DNA from: S015-6 sp964384945
Lineage (GTDB): Bacteria; Desulfobacterota; DSWW01
NCBI GenBank assembly: GCA_964384945.1
Contig: CAYLMK010000002.1
Span: forward strand, 124,001-188,000
DNA length: 64,000 nt
Reading direction: 5' to 3'
A program made the position numbers and the translations under genes. Below, piece after piece: positions 16,818 to 26,776 of this stretch. A model generated the notes under the pieces. It had not been told where the DNA came from. It did no database searches and worked only from the letters and a program-made list of their open reading frames with translations. Every line of letters starts with the position of its first letter. Position 1 is the first letter of the stretch.

Positions 16818-17753
16818 TCAAAGCGCCTTGCTTCCCAAGGATCCGCTATAGGAGGGAATCCCTCGAGCCGGGGTGAATGGCGGTGCGGGGCCCTGACTTC
16901 GGCGGCGCAGGCTGCGCACGAAGAGGGCGCCGGCGAAAAGGAGGAGCAGACAGATCGCGTGCGCGAGCAGTTCCCGGGGCCCTTTCACGGAACGAAATTC
17001 CACCGTCGAGGCTTCGGCCGTGTCCGCACAGGACGGGGGCGGGTTGTCAGGATCGAGACGGTAAAGCTCCAGGACTTCCGGCGCGGACAGAGCCCGGTCG
17101 TAGATCCGAAGCTCGTCCAGCCTGCCGTTCAGGTACTCCATCGCGCCCGGGGCGTGCCGCCCGATCTCCAGGGGGCGCTTGTCCGCCTGGGGTGAGCGGA
17201 CCAGGGGCGTTGCGGCGGCGAACGCTCCGCCCACGTAAAGCGTGACGGTCGACCCGTCCCAGGTATAGACGACATGAACCCGGCGGTCGGTCGGAAAGGC
17301 CGTACCGGACCCGATGCGGACGTAGCTGCCCTGGACCTCCAGAAAAGCGGTTCCGCCCGCCTCGTAGAGTGCGCAACCGTATTGCCCCTGAAAAGAGTCG
17401 TTGGACTTGCTGCAAACCGCTGCCCAACCCGGAAACCCGTATCAATGCTCGACGAAGACCCAGGCCGCTACCGAGAGCGCCGTCGCAGGGGGCTTGAGCG
17501 AGGCCGAACTCGGGACCCGAATGAAATCATCCTCGCCGTCGAAACAATAGGCGCTGTTCGCGCGCCCCTTCCTGTCCGTGCACGGCAAGGCCCCGAAGAC
17601 GGTTCCGTGATTGCCGTTGCCGCTCTCGTCGTTCGCGCTGCCGTTGAACCGATAGTAGGCCACCAGCCCGTCCGTGCGCCCCGCACACGCAAGCCCCGCG
17701 CATACGAGGTGGACGAGGAGAACCGACGATACGACGATCGTGCGTTTCTTCAT
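16818..17753 (-). pseudogene. LamG/concanavalin-type surface protein interrupted by an in-frame TGA
   Basis: ATG 17753 follows GAAGGAGG. A signal peptide (MKKRTIVVSSVLLVHLVCAG) leads into a LamG-like domain: GLVAYYRFNGSANDESGNGN, then FGALPCTD, AYCFDGEDDFIRVP and LSVAAWVFVEH. A TGA at 17444-17442 stops the frame, but the same frame continues after it with intact sequence (YGFPGWAAVCSKSNDSF, VVYTWDGSTVTLYVGGAF, LNGRLDELRIYDRALSAPE), i.e. the rest of the LamG domain. It then has a membrane helix (LLAHAICLLLLFAGALFV) and RRR, resembling a CTERM anchor. CGA to TGA is a single transition, so a nonsense mutation is most likely; selenocysteine is improbable since no SECIS-like hairpin follows. Full length would be about 311 residues. 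It lies 72 bases after rlmB. Confidence 0.7.
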
Positions 17754-17825
17754 GTTCGGCCTCCTTCGCGGAAAGCCCCTCCTTCGAGACTCTTCCCGTA
17801 TGGAAGAAGTCCAGCGAATCAAGGC

Positions 17826-18635
17826 CTACCTGTCCAATCGCGGCCCATGCATACCCCGTTGGCGAACCACCTCGTAGAAGAGGACCCCGGCCGCCACCGA
17901 GGCGTTGAGAGAACCGATGGGGCCGATCATGGGAATGGAGGCGACCGCGTCGCACTGCTTCCTCACAACGGGCCGAAGGCCCTTTGCCTCGCCCCCGATC
18001 ACGATGCAGAGATCGCGGCACAGGTCCTGCTCGTCGATTCGGCCGGCGGCCGAGGCGTCGGCCCCCAGCACAACGAGGCCCTTCTCCCGGAGGGTCCGCA
18101 AGGTCTCCGCCGCGTTGCCCACCCGGACGAGCGGCACCCAGGCCGCGGCCCCGGCCGAGGTCTTGATCACGGCCGGCGTGAGCGGGCTGGTCCCGTGCCT
18201 GGGAAGGAGCACTCCCTCGGCTCCGGCCGCGCAGGCCGTCCGGAGGATCGCGCCCAGGTTGTGAGGGTCCTGGACTTCGTCGAGCAGGACGAGGAAGCGG
18301 CGCCGATCCGTCGGAAGCCCCTGAAGGAAGGGTTCGAGTTCGAGGGTTTCGATCCCGGAAAGCAGGGCCAGAATCCCCTGGTGCTTGTCGGTACCGGCCT
18401 TTGCGTCCAGAGAGGCCCGGTCCTTGAAGGAGACCAGGCTCCTCTGTTTCCGTGCCTCCTCCAGGATCCGGTCCACCGCAGCGCCGGAGCGACCGAAGGC
18501 GACCCAGATCTTCTCGACCCGGCCCCTCCGGCTCTTCAGTGCCTCCAGGACGGGCTGGACGCCGTAGATCCACCCTTCCCTCGCCGAAGCGGAGGCCCGC
18601 TCAGAAGGACGGCGTGTGCGCTTGGCCATGGCCAT
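17826..18635 (-). CDS. rlmB: 23S rRNA (guanosine-2'-O-)-methyltransferase RlmB, TrmH/SpoU family
   Basis: 269 residues. It has the N-terminal substrate-binding domain (IYGVQPVLEALKSRRGRVEKI) and the SPOUT catalytic domain with its three motifs: LLDEVQDPHNLGAILRTA, IVIGGEAKGLRP and IPMIGPIGSLNASVAAG. The second motif has GGEAKG where most have GSEGKG, a mild deviation. The enzyme methylates the ribose of a 23S rRNA guanosine (G2251 in E. coli) with SAM in the cytoplasm. Met1 and Met3 are both possible starts. The start region overlaps the 3' end of proS by 35 bases, so it is translationally coupled to proS. Confidence 0.9.
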   Translation of the reverse strand: MAMAKRTRRPSERASASAREGWIYGVQPVLEALKSRRGRVEKIWVAFGRSGAAVDRILEEARKQRSLVSFKDRASLDAKAGTDKHQGILALLSGIETLELEPFLQGLPTDRRRFLVLLDEVQDPHNLGAILRTACAAGAEGVLLPRHGTSPLTPAVIKTSAGAAAWVPLVRVGNAAETLRTLREKGLVVLGADASAAGRIDEQDLCRDLCIVIGGEAKGLRPVVRKQCDAVASIPMIGPIGSLNASVAAGVLFYEVVRQRGMHGPRLDR

Positions 18636-20346
18636 GGCTCTGAAGGAGACCGAGAATATGATCCACCGCTTCTTCGACCGGCACCGTGGCCGCCCGGGGA
18701 TCCCTGCGCAGCTTCACCTCGATCCTGCCCTCCTGCAACTGCCTCGGGCCGATCGTCACCCGGAGCGGGATGCCGATGAGATCCGCATCCTTGAACTTCT
18801 TGCCGGGCCGCTCGTCCCGGTCGTCGTAGAGCACCTCCACGCCCTTCTGCCGGAGGGCCGTGTACAGGCCCTCGCCGATGGTCTGGATCTTTGCCTCCTT
18901 GGCATTCAGGGTGGTCAGGATGACAGAAAAGGGGGCGATCGGAAAGGGGAAAATGATCCCGTCTCCGTCGTGATTCTGCTCGATCGCTGCGGCCAGAGTC
19001 CTGCCGACGCCGATCCCGTAGCATCCCATCCAGACAGGCCTCTCTCGGCCCTCCGGATCCAGGTAGGTCGCACGCATCGCCTCGCTGTATTTCGTTCCCA
19101 GCATGAACACGTGCCCCACCTCGATCCCCCTTCTCTCGTCCATCCTCTTCCCGCACCGGGGGCAGGGGTCGCCCTGGACGGCGACGCGCAGATCCGCGAA
19201 CCGCGCGTTCCTCAGGTGCCGGTCCGGCACGAAATGAAGATAGTGGTGGTCTTCACGGTTCGCACCCACGACCGCCTCGGCCATGGAGCGCACTTCCTGA
19301 TCGGCCAGGATGGGCAGGGAAAGGCCCACCGGCCCCACATAGCCCGCCGGCGCGCCCAGGATCTCCTTCACCTCTTCGGGCCCGGCCAGCGAGGCTGCGT
19401 CCGCGCCCAGCACCTTCTTGATCTTGTACTCGTTGGCCTCGCGGTCCCCCCGTACGAGCACGGCGAAATCCCCCTTGTCCGTCCGGTAGACCAGCGTCTT
19501 GATCAGTTGGGAAGCCTTCACACCGAGAAAGCCCGTCACGTCCTCCACGGTTCGCTTCCCCTTGGTTTCGACGAGCTTGAGGTCCTCGCGCGCTTCCTTG
19601 CTCTCCGGCCGCGGCGATTCCGAGAGCGTCTGAATCTCGGCCTTTTCCACGTTGGCCGCATACTCGCAGGAGGTGCAGAAGACGATGCTGTCCTCGCCGC
19701 TGTCGGCAAGGACCATGAACTCGTGTGAGAAGGCGCCCCCGATGTTTCCGGTCTCGGCCTCCACGGGCCGGAAATCCAGGCCCATCCTCGCAAAGATCCG
19801 CTTGTAGGCCTCAAACATGACCCAGTAGCTCTTCTCCGCGCCCTCCTCGTCGCGGTCGAAGCTGTAAGCATCCTTCATGCAGAACTCGCGGCCGCGCATC
19901 AGCCCGAAACGGGGCCGGATCTCGTCCCGGAACTTGGTCTGTATCTGGTAGAGGTTGAAGGGCAGATCCCGGTAGGAGCGGACCTCCCGCCGGACCAGGT
20001 CGGTGATGACCTCCTCGTGTGTCGGGCCGTAACAGAAATTCCGCTCATGGCGGTCCTTGAACCGGAGAAGCTCGCCCCCCATCCGATCCCAGCGGCCGGT
20101 TTCCTCCCACAGCTCGGCCGGCTGCACGCTCGGCAGGAAGACCTCCTGGGCGCCGGCCCGGTCCATCTCCTCGCGGATCGCCTTTTCGACCCTTCGCAGG
20201 GCGCGCAGACCCAGAGGCAGGAAGGAATAGATCCCGCTGGCAAGCTTGCGGATCATTCCGGCGCGCAGCATGTATTGGTGGCTCACCACCTCCGCTTCCG
20301 CGGGGACGTCTCGCAACGTGGGTAGAAACAGCTCCGAATACCGCAT
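18601..20346 (-). CDS. proS: Prolyl-tRNA synthetase, bacterial type with editing insertion
   Basis: 581 residues; ATG 20346 has AAGGAGT seven bases upstream. The class II core is clear: motif 2-like FRDEIRPRFGLMRGREFCMKD and the C-terminal GCYGIGVGRTLAAAIEQNHD. The editing insertion between motifs 2 and 3 is present (about residues 230-390, with VEDVTGFLGVKASQLIKTLV, the YbaK-like domain that clears Ala-tRNA(Pro)). The anticodon-binding domain begins at VILTTLNAKE. The length matches the usual 570-580 residues. It starts four bases after the upstream flippase-like gene, so the two are co-transcribed, and it overlaps rlmB. Confidence 0.95.
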   Translation of the reverse strand: MRYSELFLPTLRDVPAEAEVVSHQYMLRAGMIRKLASGIYSFLPLGLRALRRVEKAIREEMDRAGAQEVFLPSVQPAELWEETGRWDRMGGELLRFKDRHERNFCYGPTHEEVITDLVRREVRSYRDLPFNLYQIQTKFRDEIRPRFGLMRGREFCMKDAYSFDRDEEGAEKSYWVMFEAYKRIFARMGLDFRPVEAETGNIGGAFSHEFMVLADSGEDSIVFCTSCEYAANVEKAEIQTLSESPRPESKEAREDLKLVETKGKRTVEDVTGFLGVKASQLIKTLVYRTDKGDFAVLVRGDREANEYKIKKVLGADAASLAGPEEVKEILGAPAGYVGPVGLSLPILADQEVRSMAEAVVGANREDHHYLHFVPDRHLRNARFADLRVAVQGDPCPRCGKRMDERRGIEVGHVFMLGTKYSEAMRATYLDPEGRERPVWMGCYGIGVGRTLAAAIEQNHDGDGIIFPFPIAPFSVILTTLNAKEAKIQTIGEGLYTALRQKGVEVLYDDRDERPGKKFKDADLIGIPLRVTIGPRQLQEGRIEVKLRRDPRAATVPVEEAVDHILGLLQSHGHGQAHTPSF

Positions 20347-20350
20347 GACT

Positions 20351-21430
20351 TCACTCCTTGTGAACGATCGGCCCGCTCCCGGCGGGCTCCCGATCCTGCC
20401 CCGGGCCGCCCCGGTTCCTGGCGGTGCGGAAGATTTCTGCCAGGGAAACGTTGTCTCGAAGCAAGAAGAACAGGCCGGCAGCGCAGATGGTCGACATCTG
20501 GATGAACCAGACGACCAGAGAGAAGCTCGCCGCCACCGCCCGGTCCACGCCGTATAGGTCGGCAAGCACAAAGGTGGCTGCCAGCTGAAAGGGCCCGATG
20601 AACCCGGGCGTGGGGATCATCACCGCCGCACAGATCAGCACGATCAGGGTGATCAGAGAACTCGCCGGTACGATGGCTTCGATCCGGTATGCATAATACA
20701 GGGGGTAGTTCGCCGAAATGATGAGCGTCCACGAGAGGAACGAGAGCAGCACCACGGCTACGATTCCGTTTGGGTCCCTCAACACGCCCAGCCCGCCCGT
20801 GAAGGATCGGATGAGTTGGTCGATGCGCTGCTGCGGACGCGGGGGCAGGACACGGGTAAGGAGGCGGACGAGCCGGACGGTTGCCTCCTGCCGGATTAGC
20901 AAGAAATAGCAGAAGGCGATCAGGCCCAGAAAAACGGCAAGGCTCATGAGCCCGAAAGACCGGACGGCCAGGACGATTCTCTGGTCGCCCGCTCCCCCGT
21001 GCGGCACGAATACCTGCGGATTGAAGACGAGCAGCCCGGCAAAGAGCGCCAGAATAAAGGCCATGTCGAAGATCCGCTCCACCACGATCGTCGCGAAAGA
21101 GGCCGTGAAACCGATGCCCTCCCTCTTGCCGAGAAGGTAAGCGCGTATGAATTCCCCGGCCCGCAGGGGAAGCAGGTTGCCCATGAAACCGATCATCAAC
21201 GGGGAATAGAGCCTGCGCGCAGGGACGGTCTTGACGTTCCGGCACAGATAGTGCCACCGGTGGGCCCGGACACCGAAGCTGCCGAGGAACAGAAGGACCG
21301 CCAGGGGGAGATAGGCGACCTCAAGCCCTCGGATGGACTGATAGATCGCTTGGGCGGAAACATCCCGGAAGGTCAGGTAGAGCGCGAGGCCGGCGATCGC
21401 CAGCCCCACCATCAAATGGTGCGATTTCAT
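20351..21430 (-). CDS. UPF0104/lysylphosphatidylglycerol-synthase-like integral membrane protein (flippase-like)
   Basis: 359 residues, about eight membrane helices, from ATG 21430 with no strong ribosome site. Family landmarks: RAHRWHYLCRNV after helix 2, GFMGNLLPLRAGEFIRAYLL (the NxxxPxRxGExxR-type motif) and ATIVVERIFDMAFILAL. The family resembles the transmembrane half of MprF; some members move lipids, but the substrate here is unknown. It sits upstream of proS and rlmB in one transcription unit, an arrangement that gives no functional clue. Confidence 0.8.
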   Translation of the reverse strand: MKSHHLMVGLAIAGLALYLTFRDVSAQAIYQSIRGLEVAYLPLAVLLFLGSFGVRAHRWHYLCRNVKTVPARRLYSPLMIGFMGNLLPLRAGEFIRAYLLGKREGIGFTASFATIVVERIFDMAFILALFAGLLVFNPQVFVPHGGAGDQRIVLAVRSFGLMSLAVFLGLIAFCYFLLIRQEATVRLVRLLTRVLPPRPQQRIDQLIRSFTGGLGVLRDPNGIVAVVLLSFLSWTLIISANYPLYYAYRIEAIVPASSLITLIVLICAAVMIPTPGFIGPFQLAATFVLADLYGVDRAVAASFSLVVWFIQMSTICAAGLFFLLRDNVSLAEIFRTARNRGGPGQDREPAGSGPIVHKE

Positions 21431-21629
21431 AGGCAGTAAGGAATAGAACAATGGATGGGAAAAAGCAAGGAAGATCCCCTGCGCAGACCCTGGGTTGGCG
21501 TTCCGGAAGACGTCGTGGGCCTGGCAGGGGATCCGCAAGAGAGCGAAGACGAGCGCGGGGACCTCGCGCCGACCGGGTTTTCCCGGCAGCGGGGTCGTTC
21601 ATGCGAGCCCGAAGGGACTCCTGCTTTCC

Positions 21630-21926
21630 TCAGTCTACGCGGATCTTCGGGCGAAGCTGCTCGAAGACCTTGTCGCCGATCCCCTGCACGGATTTCAGGT
21701 CCTCCGGTTGCTTGAACGGGCCGTTCTGCTGGCGAAACGCCACGATTCGCTCGGCCAGGGCCGGCCCCACGCGGGGCAGCTCGGCGAGCTCCTCCACAGA
21801 GGCCTTGTTGATGTTGATGCGGCTGTCCCCGCCCGCGGCGCCCGGGTCGGCGTAGCTCACCGGGCTCAGCCAGGCAAGGAGCAGGCATGCAACCAATAGA
21901 CAGGTCCATCGGGTACGTGATTTCAT
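21630..21926 (-). CDS. ComEA-like helix-hairpin-helix protein
   Basis: 98 residues: a signal peptide (CLLVACLLLAWLSPVSYA) then a single ComEA-type (HhH)2 DNA-binding domain: INKASVEELAELPRVGPALAERIVAFRQ and PEDLKSVQGIGDKVFEQL. ATG 21926 has GGGAGG nine bases upstream. In naturally competent bacteria ComEA binds incoming DNA in the periplasm; short exported homologues are widespread and need not imply competence. No comEC or pilus gene is in the window. An unlinked single-gene unit seems likely. Confidence 0.85.
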   Translation of the reverse strand: MKSRTRWTCLLVACLLLAWLSPVSYADPGAAGGDSRININKASVEELAELPRVGPALAERIVAFRQQNGPFKQPEDLKSVQGIGDKVFEQLRPKIRVD

Positions 21927-22283
21927 GGGTTCGTTCCTCCCTTGTAGGGTTGTGGGTTATGGGCTTTCACTCTCCTGTCCGTGCACACTCCGCGGCAAGG
22001 GCCGTGCCGAGGCCGCGGCGGGTTGTCAAGGCTGCCGGAGCCGACCAGGAAATGTATGAATTTCAAATGATTATTCGAAACCGGGGCAGGCTCTTATTCC
22101 GCGGCTCTCCGCCTGCTCTTCTGCGGGCCGCCCCTGGAACGGATCGGGCCCTTCACAGGAGGCCCGCGCCACGGGACGCAGATTTCGAGCGAAACGGACG
22201 CCTTTTCGCACCGCAGGAACCGCGACACCGCGCTCGTCAACAAACAGCCACGAGACGGGTTTTCAGGGACCTGGGATCAGGGG
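21927..22283. other. Intergenic region, no gene seen
   Basis: 357 bases between the comEA-like start and the end of the phosphatidyltransferase gene. It should hold the comEA-like promoter, but I see no convincing -35/-10 pair. A short AT-rich patch (about 22050-22085) and a small direct repeat GGTCAGG, three copies near 22272-22292 at the 3' edge, are the only structure. No RNA gene is recognisable. Confidence 0.3.
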
Positions 22284-23213
22284 TCAGGGGTCAGGAGTGT
22301 TCTCCTGGTCCTTCTTCAGTTCGCGCATCACGTGGACAATCCGTGATATGGCGGTGTAGTTGGCCAGGATCGCGATGAGGACCAGAACGAGCCCCATCAG
22401 GTAAGGTCCGGCGTCCCAGCCGAAGATGCCTCGGAGCAGGTGCAATACCGAGCTGAAGACCGCGCCGAGGCCGAGCAGCACGATCCGCTCCGGCCTCTGC
22501 ATGATCCCCACCTTGCAGTCCACGCCCAATCCCTCGGCCCGTGCGCGGGTGTAGCTCACCATCAGGGAGCCTGCAAGGGCGAGCAGGATGATCGGGAACA
22601 GGGCCGAGTCTCGGAAATGAGCCGCCAGGCCCAGAAAAATCAGGATTTCTCCATAGCGGTCGAGAATCGAATCGAAGAAGGCGCCGCGCTTGGACGCCTT
22701 GCCGATTTTCCGTGCGATCCGGCCGTCGAGGATGTCCAGGGTCCCGGAAAAGAGGATCGCCCAGCCCGCCAGAAAGACCCATCCCACGTAAAAGAGCAGG
22801 CAACCCGCGGCGTTGAACCCGAAGGAGAGTGCCGTGACGAAATTCGGGTTCAGCCTCCTCCTGACGAGGAAGTTCTCCAGCGGGGAGATGACCGAGATCC
22901 ACCAGGCCTCGATCTCGCCCTCGAAGATCCTCTCCTGCTTCCTGGCGTTCTCCGCGGCCCGCGCAGCATCCCCGCTCCTCTTCCGGCCCAGAACGAAAAG
23001 GCCGATGGACACGATGGCGCCTGCGAGGAAGAGCCCGATGAAGGTGAGCGCAAACTCGGTGTCCAGCGAGCGTCGAAACCTTCCCAGTTCCTGAATCGTG
23101 CCCAGCAGAACCAGGGCGGCGATCGTGCTCCAGGCGATCGAAGTCGGCAAGCCCACGGGCCCGGGCATTTCCTTCTTCGGGTACCTTTTTCGGAAGAGAG
23201 GTTTGCGGGCCAT
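22284..23213 (-). CDS. CDP-alcohol phosphatidyltransferase family membrane protein
   Basis: 309 residues from ATG 23213. The catalytic CDP-alcohol motif is complete: DGRIARKIGKASKRGAFFDS followed by ILD, fitting DGX2ARX8GX3DX3D. Helices flank it on both sides. An N-terminal extension of about 120 residues contains two membrane helices (AWSTIAALVLLGTIQEL and ALTFIGLFLAGAIVSIGLFV) before the enzyme domain, longer than a typical PgsA. The enzyme joins a CDP-diacylglycerol or CDP-alcohol to a hydroxylated acceptor in the membrane, as in phosphatidylinositol-type or glycerophosphate lipid synthesis; which acceptor is unclear. A good promoter lies upstream. The gene is divergent from pabA. Confidence 0.85.
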   Translation of the reverse strand: MARKPLFRKRYPKKEMPGPVGLPTSIAWSTIAALVLLGTIQELGRFRRSLDTEFALTFIGLFLAGAIVSIGLFVLGRKRSGDAARAAENARKQERIFEGEIEAWWISVISPLENFLVRRRLNPNFVTALSFGFNAAGCLLFYVGWVFLAGWAILFSGTLDILDGRIARKIGKASKRGAFFDSILDRYGEILIFLGLAAHFRDSALFPIILLALAGSLMVSYTRARAEGLGVDCKVGIMQRPERIVLLGLGAVFSSVLHLLRGIFGWDAGPYLMGLVLVLIAILANYTAISRIVHVMRELKKDQENTPDP

Positions 23214-23256
23214 GTGAAGGAGATCCGTCCGTCCCGGCGTTGTACAAGCCGGGAAA

Positions 23257-23285
23257 ACTATAAACCAGATTCCGCAAGATAGCAA
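23257..23285 (-). promoter_or_regulatory. Predicted promoter of the CDP-alcohol phosphatidyltransferase gene
   Basis: On the minus strand: TTGCTA, exactly 17 bases, TATAGT. Both hexamers match four or more consensus positions. Transcription would start near 23250, leaving a leader of about 37 bases. Confidence 0.5.
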
Positions 23286-23356
23286 GAAACGGGGGCCTCC
23301 TGTTCCCGGTGCGTCCCGAGGTTCCCTACCAAGGCAGGGACCCATGGCGCGGATCG

Positions 23357-23385
23357 TTTACAGGCGGCCCGAAATGCTCTAGTAT
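23357..23385 (+). promoter_or_regulatory. Predicted promoter of the pabABC operon
   Basis: TTTACA (five of six), exactly 17 bases, TAGTAT (four of six). The start would be near 23392, about 35 bases before the pabA ATG. It lies back-to-back with the phosphatidyltransferase promoter, about 70 bases away. Confidence 0.5.
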
Positions 23386-23426
23386 CAGTTCTTCATGCAG
23401 TCCGAACGTTTCCGGTTCGCAGCCCG

Positions 23427-23993
23427 ATGAAGACCCTGTTCATCGACAATTACGACTCGTTCACCTTCAACCTCGTTCAAGCCCTCGCGAAGATGGGCAC
23501 GGAGGTGGAGGTCTTTCGCAACGACGGGCTCTCCCCGCAAGAGATCGACAGGCTCAAACCCGACCGGATCGTGATCTCCCCCGGCCCGAAGAGGCCGGAA
23601 GACGCCGGAATCTCCTTCCGGATCATCGAACGGCTCGGGCCGCGCGTGCCTCTGCTGGGGGTCTGCCTGGGCATGCAGTGCATCAATGAAGTCTACGGAG
23701 GCCGGACGGTCAAGGCGCCTGTCTGCGTGCACGGAAAGACATCGGTCGTGCACCACCGGGGAAAAGGCCTTTACGCAGGCGTTCCCAATCCTTTCCTCGG
23801 GGCCAGGTACCACTCCCTCGTGGTGGACCGAATCCCGGAGTGTCTGGAACTGGAGGCCTGGACCGAAGACGGCGTTCCCATGGGAATTCGACACGTTTCC
23901 TTCCCGATCGTGGGCGTCCAGTTCCACCCGGAGTCCTTCATGACAGAGCCCGGCGACCGGATCCTGGAAACATTTCTGCGCGGGGACTTCTGA
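23427..23993 (+). CDS. pabA: Aminodeoxychorismate/anthranilate synthase glutamine amidotransferase component
   Basis: 188 residues. The class I amidotransferase triad is complete: the nucleophile C80 in LLGVCLGMQ and the His/Glu pair in VQFHPES near residue 170. The N-terminus FIDNYDSFTFNLVQ is the family hallmark. It supplies ammonia from glutamine to the partner synthase. Because the adjoining synthase has the PIKGT motif of aminodeoxychorismate synthase, and an aminodeoxychorismate lyase follows, the pathway is p-aminobenzoate (folate) and not tryptophan; the same subunit may serve both. First gene of a three-gene operon. Confidence 0.92.
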   Translation: MKTLFIDNYDSFTFNLVQALAKMGTEVEVFRNDGLSPQEIDRLKPDRIVISPGPKRPEDAGISFRIIERLGPRVPLLGVCLGMQCINEVYGGRTVKAPVCVHGKTSVVHHRGKGLYAGVPNPFLGARYHSLVVDRIPECLELEAWTEDGVPMGIRHVSFPIVGVQFHPESFMTEPGDRILETFLRGDF

Positions 23994-24014
23994 CCGGGAT
24001 CTTTCACGGCCTCG

Positions 24015-25522
<1,508 letters not shown>

Positions 25523-25526
<4 letters not shown>

Positions 25527-26401
25527 TGGCGTATCTGGCAATCAACGGCCGAATCGTCCCGGAGGAAGAGGCCCGCCTTTCGCCCCTGGACCGTGGGTTC
25601 CTGTACGGGGACGGCCTCTTCGAGACCCTAAAGGCGGACGCAGAGCGGATCTATTTCCTCGACAGGCACCTGGCGAGAATGCGGGAGGGCGCGCGACTCC
25701 TGAGGATCCCCTTTCCGGAAGAGATGGATTTCTCCCGTATCATCCGGGATCTCAGGGAGGAGAACCGAATCGCCGGGGAGGCCGCCGTGAAGATCTGCCT
25801 ATCGCGGGGCAGGCACGAGGGCAGCCTCTCCCTGTACGCTTCCTCGTCTCCGACCGTCGTGATCCTCGCGACCCCGCGCACGCCCCCGTCTCCGGCCGAC
25901 TGGGAAAAGGGGCTGTCGGTCACCCTGGAACCGGAACTGCGCCAGAACGACGCCTCGAGCCTGTGCCGCTTGAAGACCCTGAATTACCTTCTTTACCTGC
26001 TCGTTCGCACCCGAGCCCAGGAGCGCGGCTTTGAGGATGCGATCCTGTCCAACCGGGCCGGCGAGCTCTGCGAGTGCACGACGTCCAACCTGTTCTTCTT
26101 CCGGGGGGATCGCCTGGAGACCCCGGAGCCTTCCTGCGGTCTGCTGCCCGGCATTGCGAGACAGGCACTCATGGAATGCATGGCACAAGCGGGCGCGCCG
26201 GTCCGCGAGGTCCGGCTGAACCCCGAGGCCCTCGGCGCCTGTGAGGAGATCTTCGTGACGAATTCTCTCCTCGAGGTGTTTCCGGTCGGGCGGGTGGAAG
26301 CAGTCGCATTTTCGAAAAGAGCGAAAACCCGGCGGGCGCTGGGGCTGTTCCAGGCCTACCGGGACAAGCTTCACGGGGGGCAGGCGTTCTCCGGGCGGTA
26401 G
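25523..26401 (+). CDS. pabC: Aminodeoxychorismate lyase (PLP fold type IV)
   Basis: 292 residues from ATG 25523, which overlaps the pabB stop by four bases. The fold type IV aminotransferase family is shown by LSPLDRGFLYGDGLFETLKA at the N-terminus, the PLP-lysine region SLCRLKTLNYL (Lys in LKTLNYL) and CECTTSNLFFF. The family includes branched-chain and D-amino acid aminotransferases; position after pabA-pabB decides for PabC, which releases pyruvate from aminodeoxychorismate to give p-aminobenzoate. The last 31 bases overlap the 3' end of queD on the other strand. Confidence 0.85.
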
Positions 26402-26757
26402 GCCGCGGCCGTGGTCTCCGACTCCCAGACGCAGACCTGATCCGGCCGCACCCGCTCCGTCTTCAGGCGTTCGGCCAGCTTTTCGTAGATGTACCGGGCC
26501 AGGTTTTCGGCCGTGGGGGGCTGCCGCTGAAAGGCGGGAAGGTCGTTGAGATACCGATGGTCGAGTTCGTCCACGACCGCGCGCGTGACGGCCTTCAGAT
26601 CATGGAAATCGATCGCCATGCCCGCGCCGTCGAGTTCCTCGGCGCGGACCCGGACCTCCACCCTCCAGTTGTGTCCGTGGAGCTCCGAGCACCTGCCCGC
26701 CGTGGCGGGCAGCCTGTGCGCCGCCGAGAAGTCCTCCCGAACCGTCAACAGGTACAT
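26371..26757 (-). CDS. queD: 6-carboxy-5,6,7,8-tetrahydropterin synthase (QueD / PTPS family)
   Basis: 128 residues, as expected for the family. Zinc ligands are H14 (FSAAHRL), H27 and H29 (LHGHNW), and the catalytic Cys is C23 in RCSELHGH, the spacing typical of QueD. The C-terminus has VWESETTAAAY, with the substrate-binding Glu. It converts dihydroneopterin triphosphate to 6-carboxytetrahydropterin, the second step toward queuosine; no queC or queE is nearby. A pterin role in biopterin-type pathways cannot be excluded. Convergent with pabC, sharing 31 bases. Confidence 0.9.
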   Translation of the reverse strand: MYLLTVREDFSAAHRLPATAGRCSELHGHNWRVEVRVRAEELDGAGMAIDFHDLKAVTRAVVDELDHRYLNDLPAFQRQPPTAENLARYIYEKLAERLKTERVRPDQVCVWESETTAAAYRPENACPP

Positions 26758-26776
26758 GGCATCCGGCTCCCGGCCC

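Noticed and set aside
17434..17450. Selenocysteine at the TGA of the LamG gene
   Set aside because: LamG domains are not known selenoproteins, I found no SECIS-like stem after the codon, and CGA to TGA explains it more simply.
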